Below are positions 10,417 to 19,021 of a DNA stretch of 64,000 bases, one piece after another. The notes below the pieces were generated by a model that saw nothing but the letters and a program-made list of their open reading frames with translations, made no database searches and had not been told where the DNA came from. The DNA lies in NCBI RefSeq assembly GCF_019351405.1, contig NZ_JAHWZX010000008.1, positions 62,001 to 126,000 on the forward strand, written 5' to 3'. Both the position numbers and the translations under genes were made by a program. The stretch is from Stakelama flava (lineage in GTDB: Bacteria; Pseudomonadota; Alphaproteobacteria; Sphingomonadales; Sphingomonadaceae). How positions within the stretch are numbered: the stretch's first letter is position 1; each line of letters begins with the position of its first letter.

Positions 10417-10833
10417 TTACTTGCCCCAGATCAGATAGGCCCAGAAGGCCAGCGTCGCGAGGACCGAAAACACCATGGTCAGCGTCGCGAACGTCTTGTT
10501 TCGTTTCAGTTCGTATCCAGCGCCGGTATCGAGCACCAGATGCCGGATGCCGCTCGCCAGATGCTGGAAGAAGCACAGCGTGAGGCCGATGCCGACGATA
10601 TAGCCGATCACGTTCATTGCGCCGCTTTGCAGCGTGAAGACATCAAGGAACGTCGCATAGCTGTCCGTCCCACCGGCAAGGGCGGCGAGCCACCACACCA
10701 CCAGCACGGTACCGACCAGCGCCATCCCGTCGCCGGTCACCCGGTGCAGGATCGAAACAAGCATGTGCGTGCCCCATTTCCAGACGCCGATATGCGGTGA
10801 AAGCGGACGCGATTTGGGTGATGCGGTTGCCAA
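10417..10833 (-). CDS. sdhC: Succinate dehydrogenase cytochrome b556 subunit
   Basis: A 138-residue membrane subunit. The N-terminal RPLSPHIGVWKW and SILHRVTG carry S27 and R31, at the same positions as the ubiquinone-binding residues of E. coli SdhC. H91 in QHLASGIRHLVLD is the expected heme b ligand. Three membrane helices are visible. The start is TTG at 10833, chosen because AAGGAG lies about ten bases upstream and no in-frame ATG precedes the conserved region. It is the first gene of the sdh run and is divergent from a chemoreceptor gene, with 152 bp between. Confidence 0.95.
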   Translation of the reverse strand: MATASPKSRPLSPHIGVWKWGTHMLVSILHRVTGDGMALVGTVLVVWWLAALAGGTDSYATFLDVFTLQSGAMNVIGYIVGIGLTLCFFQHLASGIRHLVLDTGAGYELKRNKTFATLTMVFSVLATLAFWAYLIWGK

Positions 10834-10910
10834 GGCGAAAAGCTCCTTTTCCGGATGCGCTACTTAAAGCCCATGCGCCGCGATGCAAGCGCCGTGGAGC
10901 AACAGGCGGA

Positions 10911-10927
10911 CTAACCGGGCGTTAACC
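10911..10927 (+). promoter_or_regulatory. CtrA-like box before the chemoreceptor gene
   Basis: CTAA-CCGGGCG-TTAACC matches the alphaproteobacterial CtrA consensus TTAA-N7-TTAAC with one mismatch. It is 59 bp upstream of the GTG start of the globin-sensor-like receptor and about 80 bp from the sdhC start. CtrA controls motility and chemotaxis genes in sphingomonads, so the receptor is the more likely target. The match is seen; binding is inferred. Confidence 0.5.
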
Positions 10928-10985
10928 ACTTCGCCCTAGCATCGATCAATAAGCAAAACCGGTCGACCAATGGGGATTTTCATCC

Positions 10986-12356
10986 GTGACTGATACCGCA
11001 AACGGCAAGGACATGCCCGTTATCGGCGAACTCGCCGCGCGAATCGATCTTGCCGCCAGACTGAAGGTATTCGACGTCGACGGCGCGCTTCAGGAACATG
11101 CCAGACAGGCATGGGAAATATTAAGCCCCGACGGCATGGAAATTTCGCGCGCCTATTGGGATCAATGGCAGCGCTGTTTTGCCGATGATCGCACCTGGGC
11201 GACGCACGAAACCGAAAAGATGGTCGAAATCGGCTTCACCTTCCTGAAGCACCGCTTTCTCGACACCGCCGGCCGGGCCTGGGTCGAATCGATCGAACGA
11301 TCGGTCGCCGCGGCCTATGCCATCGATATCGAGCCGATGGCGCTGCTTTCGATGATCAGCGCCAGCGACCGCGCTGCGCTCAACATTCTGGTGCAGCGCG
11401 TCGGGCCGGACGATCCGCGTCTTACCGACCTTGTCGACACGCTGATGCGGCTGTCCGCGCTGGAAAGCGATATCACCGTCGATCTGTATGCCGCCTATCG
11501 CGCGCATTCGGCGCAGGTGGCGCGCGACCGGCTGGCCAATGAATTTCGCGAACGCATCGCCGCCACGCTGGAACGCGCGACGGCGGAAGGCGGGTCGCTG
11601 CGCAGCCAGGCGGGGCAGACCTCTTCCTCGGCGCGCGGCATGCTGGGCAAGGCGAGCGAAGTCGCTGCCGCCGCCGAACAATCCGCCGTCGCCATGCGCG
11701 AAGCGGCGCAGACCGCCGCCGGGCTGATCCGCGCGATCGAGGATGCGCGCAGCGAAGTGGAGGGCGCTGCCGAAATCGCCAATCGCGCCTCCGAACAGGC
11801 GGGCAAGGCGGTCGGCATGTCCGAAACGCTGTCCGATCACGCCAAATCGATCGAATCGATCCTTGGCCTGATCCGCGACATTGCGGGGCAGACCAACCTG
11901 CTCGCCCTCAACGCCACGATCGAGGCGGCGCGTGCGGGCGATGCCGGGCGCGGCTTCGCAGTCGTCGCGCAGGAGGTGAAGAGCCTTGCCAACCAGACGG
12001 CACGCGCCACCGACGAGATTGCGGCGAAGATCGCGGCGATCCAGTCCGCCACCCATTCGACCGTCGAAACCAACGCCTCGATCCAGGCGACGGTGACCGA
12101 GGTGCAGGATTCGGCGGGGCGCATCCGCTCCGCGATGGAAGCACAGGCGAACACCGTGACCGCGATCACCGCGGCGGTCGACGAAACCGCGCTTGCCGCC
12201 GATTCGATGTCGAACACCATCGCCGCCATCCGCGAAGACACCGAAAGCGTCGCGAGCGAGATCGACAATGTCGGTCAGGGATTTGCCGCGCTGGACGAGG
12301 AACTGGCCGGACTGCGCACCAGCGCGGGCGATTTCGCGACGAAGGTCGCGGTCTGA
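10986..12356 (+). CDS. Soluble methyl-accepting protein with globin-sensor-like N-terminus (copy 1)
   Basis: A 456-residue cytoplasmic receptor without membrane helices. Residues 1-180 are helical and resemble protoglobin-type sensor domains ([20 protein letters not shown], then [23 protein letters not shown]). The helix-F position where a proximal histidine is expected reads A110-Y111, so heme binding is doubtful. Residues about 200-450 form the coiled-coil signalling domain with the canonical hairpin tip ([20 protein letters not shown], near 299-318) that contacts CheA/CheW. The start is GTG with GGGGA upstream. A second receptor of identical length follows after 19 bp. A CtrA-like box precedes it. 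Confidence 0.88.
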   Translation: MTDTANGKDMPVIGELAARIDLAARLKVFDVDGALQEHARQAWEILSPDGMEISRAYWDQWQRCFADDRTWATHETEKMVEIGFTFLKHRFLDTAGRAWVESIERSVAAAYAIDIEPMALLSMISASDRAALNILVQRVGPDDPRLTDLVDTLMRLSALESDITVDLYAAYRAHSAQVARDRLANEFRERIAATLERATAEGGSLRSQAGQTSSSARGMLGKASEVAAAAEQSAVAMREAAQTAAGLIRAIEDARSEVEGAAEIANRASEQAGKAVGMSETLSDHAKSIESILGLIRDIAGQTNLLALNATIEAARAGDAGRGFAVVAQEVKSLANQTARATDEIAAKIAAIQSATHSTVETNASIQATVTEVQDSAGRIRSAMEAQANTVTAITAAVDETALAADSMSNTIAAIREDTESVASEIDNVGQGFAALDEELAGLRTSAGDFATKVAV

Positions 12357-12375
12357 GCCGCGCCGGAGCCGGGCC

Positions 12376-13746
12376 ATGACCTATCAGCACAAACGACATA
12401 CCGGCGACCGGGAAGCGGCGATCGATGCGCTGAAACGCCGGCTCGACGCCTATGACGAGGATGGCGCGGTCGCGCCTGCCTGCACCGAAATACTGGCGCT
12501 GATTTCCGATCGGGTGGAATCGGTGGCGTTCACCTTCCTCGACACGCTGGGACGCGACAAGGGCGCCTTCGCGCCCGGCGGGTGGCTTACCGGCGAGCGA
12601 TACCAGCGGCAACTTCGCGCCTCCGCCGAGTATGTCCGCCTGAAATATTCCTCGCCGCTTGGCCGCGACTGGCTGCACGCGGCGGTGCGCAATGTCGAAC
12701 TTTGTCAGAAACTGCGCATTCCCATGCACGCCTTTCTGTCGGCAATCGCGATCTGCAATAGTCGGCTGATGGCGATCCTGCAGGAAGAGATCGGCGAAGA
12801 TTCGCCCCGTGTCGCCCGGTTGTGCGATGTCGTGCAGCGTCTGGCGATGGTGGAGGCCGCGGTGATGGTCGAACATGCCGCCTATGAACGCGATCGCGCG
12901 GCACGCGCCGAACGCGAACAGCGCGCCAGCACCTTTCAGCAGGATATCGGATCGACCCTGCACCATACCGCCGATCTGGGCCAGCGCATCCGGGTTCAGG
13001 CACAGACAGCGTCGCAATCGACCGGCGGCATGCTGGGCAAGGCGGGCGAGGTCGCGGCCGCCGCCGAACAATCGGCCGTCGCCATGCGCGAAGCGGCACG
13101 CACCGCCGCCGGCCTGATCCGCGCGATCGAGGATACGCGCAGCGAGGTGGAGGGCGCTTCGCAGGTGGCGACCCGCGCGAGCGAACAGGCCGGATCGGCG
13201 GTCGAACGATCCGAAGCGCTGAACGACCATGCCAAATCGATCGAAGCCATTTTGGGCCTGATCCGCGATATTGCGGGGCAGACCAACCTGCTCGCGCTCA
13301 ACGCGACGATCGAGGCAGCGCGCGCGGGCGATGCCGGGCGCGGCTTCGCGGTGGTCGCGCAAGAGGTGAAGAGCCTCGCCAACCAGACGGCGCGCGCGAC
13401 CGACGAGATCGCCGCCAAGGTCGCCGCGATTCAGGACGACATCCGATCGACGGTTCAGATAAACGCGTCGGTCTCCACAACCGTAGGCGATGTCCGCCAC
13501 AGCGCGGGGCGGATACGCGGCGCGATGGAAAGCCAGGCGAAGACCGTCACCGCGATCACGTCGGCGGTTGACGAAACCGCGCTTACCGCCGATTCGATGG
13601 CCAATACGATCGCCGCGATCCGGCGTGATATCGAAAGCGTCAGCGGCGACATGACGGCGCTGAGCGGCGAAACCGCGCAGGTCGACGAACTGCTCGCCCG
13701 GCTGAAGGGTGAAGCCGACCGTTTCTCGCAATCGGGCACCGGCTGA
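12376..13746 (+). CDS. Soluble methyl-accepting protein with globin-sensor-like N-terminus (copy 2)
   Basis: The tandem partner of the preceding receptor, also 456 residues from the ATG at 12376 (GGAG nine bases upstream). Its sensor half diverges strongly ([31 protein letters not shown]) but keeps the same helical plan. The expected proximal-histidine site reads L109-C110. The signalling half is nearly identical to copy 1 even at DNA level, for example around 13250-13420 versus 11860-12030, which suggests duplication with later homogenisation of this half. It has no transmembrane segment, so both should sit in cytoplasmic arrays. The input stimulus is unknown. Confidence 0.87.
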   Translation: MTYQHKRHTGDREAAIDALKRRLDAYDEDGAVAPACTEILALISDRVESVAFTFLDTLGRDKGAFAPGGWLTGERYQRQLRASAEYVRLKYSSPLGRDWLHAAVRNVELCQKLRIPMHAFLSAIAICNSRLMAILQEEIGEDSPRVARLCDVVQRLAMVEAAVMVEHAAYERDRAARAEREQRASTFQQDIGSTLHHTADLGQRIRVQAQTASQSTGGMLGKAGEVAAAAEQSAVAMREAARTAAGLIRAIEDTRSEVEGASQVATRASEQAGSAVERSEALNDHAKSIEAILGLIRDIAGQTNLLALNATIEAARAGDAGRGFAVVAQEVKSLANQTARATDEIAAKVAAIQDDIRSTVQINASVSTTVGDVRHSAGRIRGAMESQAKTVTAITSAVDETALTADSMANTIAAIRRDIESVSGDMTALSGETAQVDELLARLKGEADRFSQSGTG

Positions 13747-13794
13747 CCGCCGCCCCCTTTCCCCCGGCCGCCCCGCCGCCTATTGGGCGGGACC

Positions 13795-14496
13795 ATGACA
13801 CAAAATATCCTGCTGACCGGTGCCAGCCGCGGGATCGGCGCGGCCATTGCCGGGGCGCTCGATACGCCCGACGTGCATCTGGCGCGCCATTCGACCGGGC
13901 AAGGCATCGCCGCCGATTTCACCGACGCGCACGCGCCGCAATCGCTATGGTCCCGCGCGCTCGAGATGCTGGACGGGCGGATCGACGTGCTGATCAACAA
14001 TGCGGGCATTTTCGAAGCATCACCGCTCGATCAGGCGCATGACGACTGGGTGGCCGACTGGGAACGCACGATGCGCGTCAACCTCACCGCTTCCGCCGAA
14101 CTCAGCCGCCTTGCCGTCCGGCATTGGCAGGATACGGGGCGCAAGGGACGGATCGTCAACATCGCCAGCCGGGCCGCCTATCGCGGCGACAGCCCCGCGC
14201 ATTGGCACTATGCCGCGGCAAAGGCCGGAATGGTCGCGATGACGAAGACGATCGCGCGCGGCTATGCAGGCGAGGGCATTCTCGCCTTCGCGATCTGCCC
14301 CGGATATACGATGACCGGCATGGCGGACGAGTATCTCGCCAGCCGTGGCGGGGCGAAACTGCTTGCCGATATTCCGCTGGGCCGGGTCGCCGCGCCCGAG
14401 GAAATGGCCACCATCGCGCGGTTTTGCGCACTCGAAGCGCCTGAATCGATGACCGGCGCAGTGATCGACGCCAATGGAGCAAGTTTTGTCCGGTAG
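13795..14496 (+). CDS. Short-chain dehydrogenase/reductase
   Basis: A 233-residue classical SDR. The cofactor loop is TGASRGIGAA (TGxxxGxG), the central motif is INNAG, and the catalytic residues are the Ser of IASRAAY and YxxxK in YAAAK. The C-terminal CPGYTMTGMAD is the usual substrate-loop start. The ATG at 13795 is preferred over a TTG at 13783. A 6-bp stem, CCCGCC/GGCGGG (13772-13777 and 13786-13791), partly covers the ribosome site. The gene overlaps prmA by 23 bp. Substrate unknown. Confidence 0.9.
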   Translation: MTQNILLTGASRGIGAAIAGALDTPDVHLARHSTGQGIAADFTDAHAPQSLWSRALEMLDGRIDVLINNAGIFEASPLDQAHDDWVADWERTMRVNLTASAELSRLAVRHWQDTGRKGRIVNIASRAAYRGDSPAHWHYAAAKAGMVAMTKTIARGYAGEGILAFAICPGYTMTGMADEYLASRGGAKLLADIPLGRVAAPEEMATIARFCALEAPESMTGAVIDANGASFVR

Positions 14497-15463
14497 CTGG
14501 AAACTCACCCTGAATTGCACCCGCGCCGAAGCCGAATCGATCAGCGCCGACGAATTCGCCCTCGCGATGCTCGAACCCATGCCAGCGCTGATGACCAGCG
14601 AACGCGTCGCCGACGATGCGGACCAGTGGCAACTCGACGCCTATTTCGAGGATAAACCCGACGATCAGACGGTAGCTGCGGTGCGCGCGCTGGTGCCGAG
14701 CGCGGCCGAGGCCGATATCACCCTGCAACCGGTCGATGAACAGGACTGGGTAACCATCAGCCAGGAAGGGATCGAACCCGTCCACACCAGTCGCTTTTAT
14801 GTCCATACCAGCGCCAATCGCGGCGAGATACCGCAAGGTGTCCGCCCCCTGCGGATCGAGGCGGGACGCGCGTTCGGCACCGGGCAACATGAAACCACGC
14901 TTGGCTGCCTGACCATGATTGAGCGGATGAAGGCGTCGGGCGCGCGGTTTCACAATATCGCCGATGTCGGGACAGGGACCGGCCTGCTGGCCTTCGCCGC
15001 ACTGAATCTGTGGCCCGCCGCAGCCGTGGTTGCATCGGATATCGACCCGGTGGCGATGGAGGTGACTGAGGAAAATGCGAAGGCGAACGGCGTGCCGCTG
15101 GGCAGACTGCCGGGCCAGCTGGCGCTTGCGACCGCCGCCGGGATCGACCACCCGCTGCTTCACCGCCGCGCACCCTATGACCTGATCATCGCCAATATCC
15201 TTGCCGGGCCGCTGGTCGAACTCGCGCCCCGCCTCACCTCGGTTCTGGCGGAGGGCGGGACGCTGATCCTCGCCGGGCTGCTGGATCGGCAGGCGGCGAC
15301 GGTGGCGACCGCCTATCGCCGGCAGGGGATGCGCTTGGCCGGACGGATGGCGGGCGAATGGCCGACGCTTCGGCTGGTCAAGCGGACGCGCTACGGCATT
15401 GGCCGGGTGCGTCGTCCCGGCCCGGACGGCCCCGGCCTCGCCCCCGGTTTCGGCAGTTGGTAA
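14474..15463 (+). CDS. prmA: Ribosomal protein L11 methyltransferase
   Basis: PrmA trimethylates ribosomal protein L11 using S-adenosylmethionine. The 329-residue frame has the signature AFGTGQHETTLGCL, SAM motif I DVGTGTGLLAFAAL, the acidic ASDIDPVA, and NILAGPL, the PrmA version of the catalytic NxxxxxL segment. The first ATG (14474) lies inside the upstream SDR gene with no clear ribosome site. A TTG at 14486 has GGAG six bases upstream and may be the true start, which would shorten the protein by four residues. The C-terminus carries a Gly/Pro-rich tail (VRRPGPDGPGLAPGFGSW) beyond the usual family end. The stop is 3 bp from that of phhA on the other strand. Confidence 0.94.
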   Translation: MEQVLSGSWKLTLNCTRAEAESISADEFALAMLEPMPALMTSERVADDADQWQLDAYFEDKPDDQTVAAVRALVPSAAEADITLQPVDEQDWVTISQEGIEPVHTSRFYVHTSANRGEIPQGVRPLRIEAGRAFGTGQHETTLGCLTMIERMKASGARFHNIADVGTGTGLLAFAALNLWPAAAVVASDIDPVAMEVTEENAKANGVPLGRLPGQLALATAAGIDHPLLHRRAPYDLIIANILAGPLVELAPRLTSVLAEGGTLILAGLLDRQAATVATAYRRQGMRLAGRMAGEWPTLRLVKRTRYGIGRVRRPGPDGPGLAPGFGSW

Positions 15464-15466
15464 GGA

Positions 15467-16345
15467 TCAGGCCGGTTCCGCCGCCTTCTCCCTCGCATAA
15501 CGCTGCGTACCGCGAGTGATCACATCGTCTTCTGGCAGGATCGCGTCGATCGCGATGTCGGGTTTGCCGACGATACGTTCATAAACCGGTTCGAAATCGG
15601 TTTCGATCGTCACGCGCAGCAATTCATCAAAGCTGGGAATGACGAAATAGCTCTGCTGGAAATCGTCGATCCGATAGTCTGTCCGCATCACGCGTTCGAG
15701 GTCGAAGCGGATCCGGTTGGGGCTGGGATCGTCAAGCGCGAAGGTGCTTTCCGAATAACTCGACACGATGCCCGAACCGTAGATGCGAAGCCCCTCCGGT
15801 TCGTCGATCAGCCCGAATTCGACCGTATACCAGTATAGCCGGGCAAGCTGTTTGAGCGCGCCTAGTTCCAGCGCGCGAAGCCCGCCCCTGCCATACGCCT
15901 CCAGATAGTCGGCGAAACGCGGATCGGCGAGCATCGGAACATGGCCGAACACATCGTGAAAGACATCGGGTTCCTGCAGATAATCGAGCTGGTCGGGTCG
16001 GCGGATGAAATTGCCCGCCACGAAGCGCCGGTTCGCCATATGATCGAAAAACACATCGTCGGGCACCAGCCCCGGCACCGCCACTACCTGCCAGCCGGTC
16101 AGCGCCATCAGCCGGTCGGACAATTCCTCGAAATCGGGGATGCCCGGTTTGGATAGTTTGAGGACGTCGAGCCCGCGCAGATACGACTGCGACGCGCGGC
16201 CGGGAAGCAGCTTCGCCTGACGCGCGAACAGCGTATCCCAGGTGCGGTGATCGGTTTCGCTATAGGCGGACCAGTCCTGCGGAACGGTCCAGTCGGGGTT
16301 CGCGCCTTCGGGTGGGCGCGTGTCGATGTGCGTTTCCTCTGCCAT
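15467..16345 (-). CDS. phhA: Phenylalanine 4-monooxygenase
   Basis: This non-heme iron, pterin-dependent enzyme converts phenylalanine to tyrosine. The 292-residue product has the iron ligands H130 and H135 in PDVFHDVFGHVPML and E176 in YTVEFGL; the 5- and 41-residue spacings equal those of the Chromobacterium enzyme. It lacks an N-terminal ACT domain, as is usual in bacteria. Its ATG at 16345 is only 22 bp from the start of the divergent gene, so at least one promoter must overlap coding sequence. No pterin-recycling gene (phhB) is adjacent. Confidence 0.96.
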   Translation of the reverse strand: MAEETHIDTRPPEGANPDWTVPQDWSAYSETDHRTWDTLFARQAKLLPGRASQSYLRGLDVLKLSKPGIPDFEELSDRLMALTGWQVVAVPGLVPDDVFFDHMANRRFVAGNFIRRPDQLDYLQEPDVFHDVFGHVPMLADPRFADYLEAYGRGGLRALELGALKQLARLYWYTVEFGLIDEPEGLRIYGSGIVSSYSESTFALDDPSPNRIRFDLERVMRTDYRIDDFQQSYFVIPSFDELLRVTIETDFEPVYERIVGKPDIAIDAILPEDDVITRGTQRYAREKAAEPA

Positions 16346-16367
16346 GCGAAAAGTTTAGCATGATTCG

Positions 16368-17063
16368 GTGATGCCGGGAAATCATGCTTCGCTCGCCAAT
16401 GCGCTGCAGCGGTTCGCGCGGACGTTCGCCGCGGTGCTGCTCGGCCTTTCGCTGCTCAGCGCCGCTTATATCGCGGCGGGGCTGATCGGCGGGGTCCTTC
16501 CCGCCAACCGGCAGCGCATCGCGCCCGAACGCGGCATTCGCATCTATGTCGAGGATAACGGCATCCATACCGGCATCGTCGTGCCCAAACAGGCGGCGGG
16601 GGTCGACTGGTCGACGCTGGTGCGGGCCGGGGATATCGCCGATCCGCGCTATGCCGCTTATGGCTATCTGTCGTTTGGCTGGGGCGACCGCGCCTTTTAT
16701 ATCGGCACGCCGACCTGGAGCGACCTCAACCTGCGCACCGTCGCGCGCGCCGCGATCGGCAGCGACGATACCGTCCTGCATGTCGAGCATATCCCGCCGC
16801 CCACGGCGGGACCGCGCGTGCGAAGCATCGTGCTCAGCCCGGCCGAATATCGCCGCCTTGCGGGCTTTATCCGGTCAAGTTTCGCGCCGGGGGCGGTACG
16901 GTCGGTCCACGGCTATGGCCGCTATGACGCGTTCTACGACGCGCGCGGCCATTACAGCGCAATCCGCACCTGCAACGCATGGACGGGGGCGGCGCTGCGG
17001 TTCGCGGGCGTGGAGGAAGGCATATGGACCCCCTTCCCCGACAGCGTCATGCTGCTGCTCTGA
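16368..17063 (+). CDS. TIGR02117/DUF2459 family membrane-anchored protein
   Basis: A 231-residue protein with one N-terminal membrane helix or uncleaved signal (about residues 18-42) and a periplasmic domain. Conserved-looking elements are IYVEDNGIHTGIVVP, YGYLSFGWGDRAFYIGTPTW and the late TCNAWTGAALR, matching the TIGR02117 (DUF2459) family. A Cys-His-Asn pattern across these segments recalls papain-like folds, but activity is not established. The start is GTG (16368) or the adjacent ATG (16371). It is divergent from phhA with a 22-bp gap. Confidence 0.8.
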   Translation: MMPGNHASLANALQRFARTFAAVLLGLSLLSAAYIAAGLIGGVLPANRQRIAPERGIRIYVEDNGIHTGIVVPKQAAGVDWSTLVRAGDIADPRYAAYGYLSFGWGDRAFYIGTPTWSDLNLRTVARAAIGSDDTVLHVEHIPPPTAGPRVRSIVLSPAEYRRLAGFIRSSFAPGAVRSVHGYGRYDAFYDARGHYSAIRTCNAWTGAALRFAGVEEGIWTPFPDSVMLLL

Positions 17064-17083
17064 CGTGGCCCCCCGCCGCGCGA

Positions 17084-17377
17084 TCAGTCGCCGGTATCAC
17101 CTGCGGCGGTATAGCCGGTGTAATGGTCACAATCAGAATCGTCGGGATTTTTGGCGCATTTCTTTTCCCAGGCGCGCCGTTCCTTGCCTTCACGCGCTTC
17201 CTTCTCACGCATTTTGCGGCCGTAATTCCGGTCGGCCTCATCCTGGCTGGTGGTGGTCCAGTCGACCACCTGACTGCCCGCTTTTACCGGCGCGGTGGCC
17301 ACGTTCCACGCGGTCTTTGCGACGCAGCCCCCGCTGAGGGGAAGCGCGACCAGAGGAAGCAGATAGCGAATACGCAT
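17084..17377 (-). CDS. Small lipoprotein of unknown function
   Basis: A 97-residue product with signal peptide and lipobox LSGGC (Cys18), then a short Lys/Glu/Arg-rich helix (YGRKMREKEAREGKERRAWE) and a C-terminal Cys pair region (KKCAKNPDDSDCDHY). The ATG at 17377 is preferred because AAGG precedes it; a GTG at 17386 and an ATG at 17383 overlap the glpQ stop. It is coupled to glpQ. Probable outer-membrane lipoprotein; role unknown. Confidence 0.75.
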   Translation of the reverse strand: MRIRYLLPLVALPLSGGCVAKTAWNVATAPVKAGSQVVDWTTTSQDEADRNYGRKMREKEAREGKERRAWEKKCAKNPDDSDCDHYTGYTAAGDTGD

Positions 17378-17382
17378 AGTCA

Positions 17383-18453
17383 TCACCTTGCCTTTTCGAA
17401 TGTGTCACGGGCCTGAACGCCCAATTCGGGAAAATCGGTGAAGAAACCGTCGATGCCGATACGAAGTTGCTCACGCATTTCCGCCTGCACATTGCCGCGC
17501 GCGCGCGGGTTGACCCCTTTGCGATAGGCGACGGGCAAAAAATAATTCTCCGCGCGAAAGGTCCATGGATGGACGCGCAGCCCGGCGGCATGGGCGTTGG
17601 CGACAAGATTCAATCCGGCATCGGTGACCAGCGAACGGTTCGGCCCGATGCCCCAGGCATAGGCGGCGATGTCGCGAAGCCCCTGCGGCGTCATCATCGC
17701 CGCATAGCCGGGCGCGGCACCATCGGCGGGCGCGCCGCCATCATCGGTCAACTGGATCAGCCGGACCTGTGTCATGCCGTGCAGCTTTTTGAGGTTATAG
17801 ACCTCGAACGACTGGATGAACACCGGCGCATCCGCGCTGTCCCAGCCCGCCGTCCGCAACTGCGCAACCAGCAGCGGCTCGATCGGGTGACCGATCAACG
17901 CGAAATAGGTCGGGTGCTTGGTTTCGGGGTAAATGCCGATGGTGCGTCCCGTCTCCTTCGACGCGCGTTTGGCGAGTGCGATGATCTGCCCAAGCGTCGG
18001 GATTTCGAACCTGCCGTCATATGCGGTGTTTTCGGGCCGCAATAACGGCAACCGCTCTTTCGCGCGCAGCGTCTTCAGTTCGGCCAGTGTGAAATCTTCG
18101 CTGAACCAACCGGTTACATGCGCGCCGTCGATTACCTTTGTCGTCTTGCGGTCGGCGAATTCGGGATGATCGGCGACGTCGCTGGTGTCGGCGATATTGT
18201 TCTCATGCCGGGCGACAAGCACATCGTCGCTGGTCGACACCAGATCGGGTTCGATGAAATCCGCGCCCTGTTCGATCGCTAGTTCATACGACGCCAGCGT
18301 GTGTTCGGGCCGGTGCCCGCTGGAACCGCGATGGCCGATGACGACGGGGTCGGAAAGCTGCGCGCTGTGCATCACCTGATCCTTGTGCGCGCCGACGCAT
18401 CCCGACGCCAGTAGGCCCGTGAAAATAAAGGCAAAGGTGCGAACGACTCTCAT
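17383..18453 (-). CDS. glpQ: Glycerophosphodiester phosphodiesterase, lipoprotein form
   Basis: This enzyme hydrolyses glycerophosphodiesters to glycerol-3-phosphate and an alcohol outside the cytoplasm. With the ATG at 18453 (AAGGAA upstream) the 356-residue protein starts with a signal peptide ending in the lipobox LLASGC (Cys19). The GDPD motifs are visible: VIGHRGSSGHRPEHTLASY (catalytic His-Arg and Glu), DFIEPDLVSTSDDVLVARHE (metal-binding Glu/Asp and second His), YPETKHP, and DGFFTDFPELG at the end. Its stop abuts the start of the small lipoprotein. It is divergent from the molybdenum hydroxylase operon (67-bp gap). Confidence 0.93.
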   Translation of the reverse strand: MRVVRTFAFIFTGLLASGCVGAHKDQVMHSAQLSDPVVIGHRGSSGHRPEHTLASYELAIEQGADFIEPDLVSTSDDVLVARHENNIADTSDVADHPEFADRKTTKVIDGAHVTGWFSEDFTLAELKTLRAKERLPLLRPENTAYDGRFEIPTLGQIIALAKRASKETGRTIGIYPETKHPTYFALIGHPIEPLLVAQLRTAGWDSADAPVFIQSFEVYNLKKLHGMTQVRLIQLTDDGGAPADGAAPGYAAMMTPQGLRDIAAYAWGIGPNRSLVTDAGLNLVANAHAAGLRVHPWTFRAENYFLPVAYRKGVNPRARGNVQAEMREQLRIGIDGFFTDFPELGVQARDTFEKAR

Positions 18454-18520
18454 CAAGCATTCCTTCGGAAACCCGGTCGGCGTGGCGCGTTGGCTCAACC
18501 GACCACGCAAAGGGAAAACC

Positions 18521-19021
18521 ATGCATTTCACCATCAATGGTACCAAATATGACGCCGATCCCGATATCCGCACCAGCCTGCTCGACCTGCTGCGCGAACA
18601 TCTGGGGCTGACGGGATCGAAAAAGGGATGCGATCACGGCCAATGCGGCGCGTGCACCGTGCTGGTTAACGGGCGGCGCATCAACAGCTGCCTGACGCTC
18701 GCGGTGATGCATCAGGATGACGAGATCACGACGATCGAAGGGATTGGGACGCCCGACAATCTGGCACCGCTGCAAAGCGCGTTCGTCAGACATGACGGGT
18801 TCCAGTGCGGATATTGCACGCCGGGGCAGATCTGTTCGGCGACCGGCATGCTGGACGAAGCGAAGAAGGGCTGGCCCAGCCATGTCAGCGAATCGCTGGA
18901 CGGCGATATCGCCCTTTCCGACGAAGAAATCCGTGAACGGATGAGCGGCAATCTGTGCCGCTGCTCGGCCTATCCCAATATCGTGGATGCGATCCGCGAA
19001 ATCGCGGGAGAAGACGCATGA
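18521..19021 (+). CDS. Molybdenum hydroxylase [2Fe-2S] subunit (PaoA/YagT-like)
   Basis: The small electron-transfer subunit of an aldehyde oxidoreductase-type enzyme, 166 residues. Plant-ferredoxin-type ligands are C37, C42, C45 and C57; second-cluster ligands are C96 and C99 in CGYCTPGQ and C146 and C148 in LCRCSAY. The ATG at 18521 follows AAAGGG. E. coli PaoA has an N-terminal Tat signal; this one begins directly with MHFTINGTKYD, so the complex should stay in the cytoplasm. Its stop overlaps the start of the FAD subunit (ATGA). Confidence 0.94.
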   Translation: MHFTINGTKYDADPDIRTSLLDLLREHLGLTGSKKGCDHGQCGACTVLVNGRRINSCLTLAVMHQDDEITTIEGIGTPDNLAPLQSAFVRHDGFQCGYCTPGQICSATGMLDEAKKGWPSHVSESLDGDIALSDEEIRERMSGNLCRCSAYPNIVDAIREIAGEDA

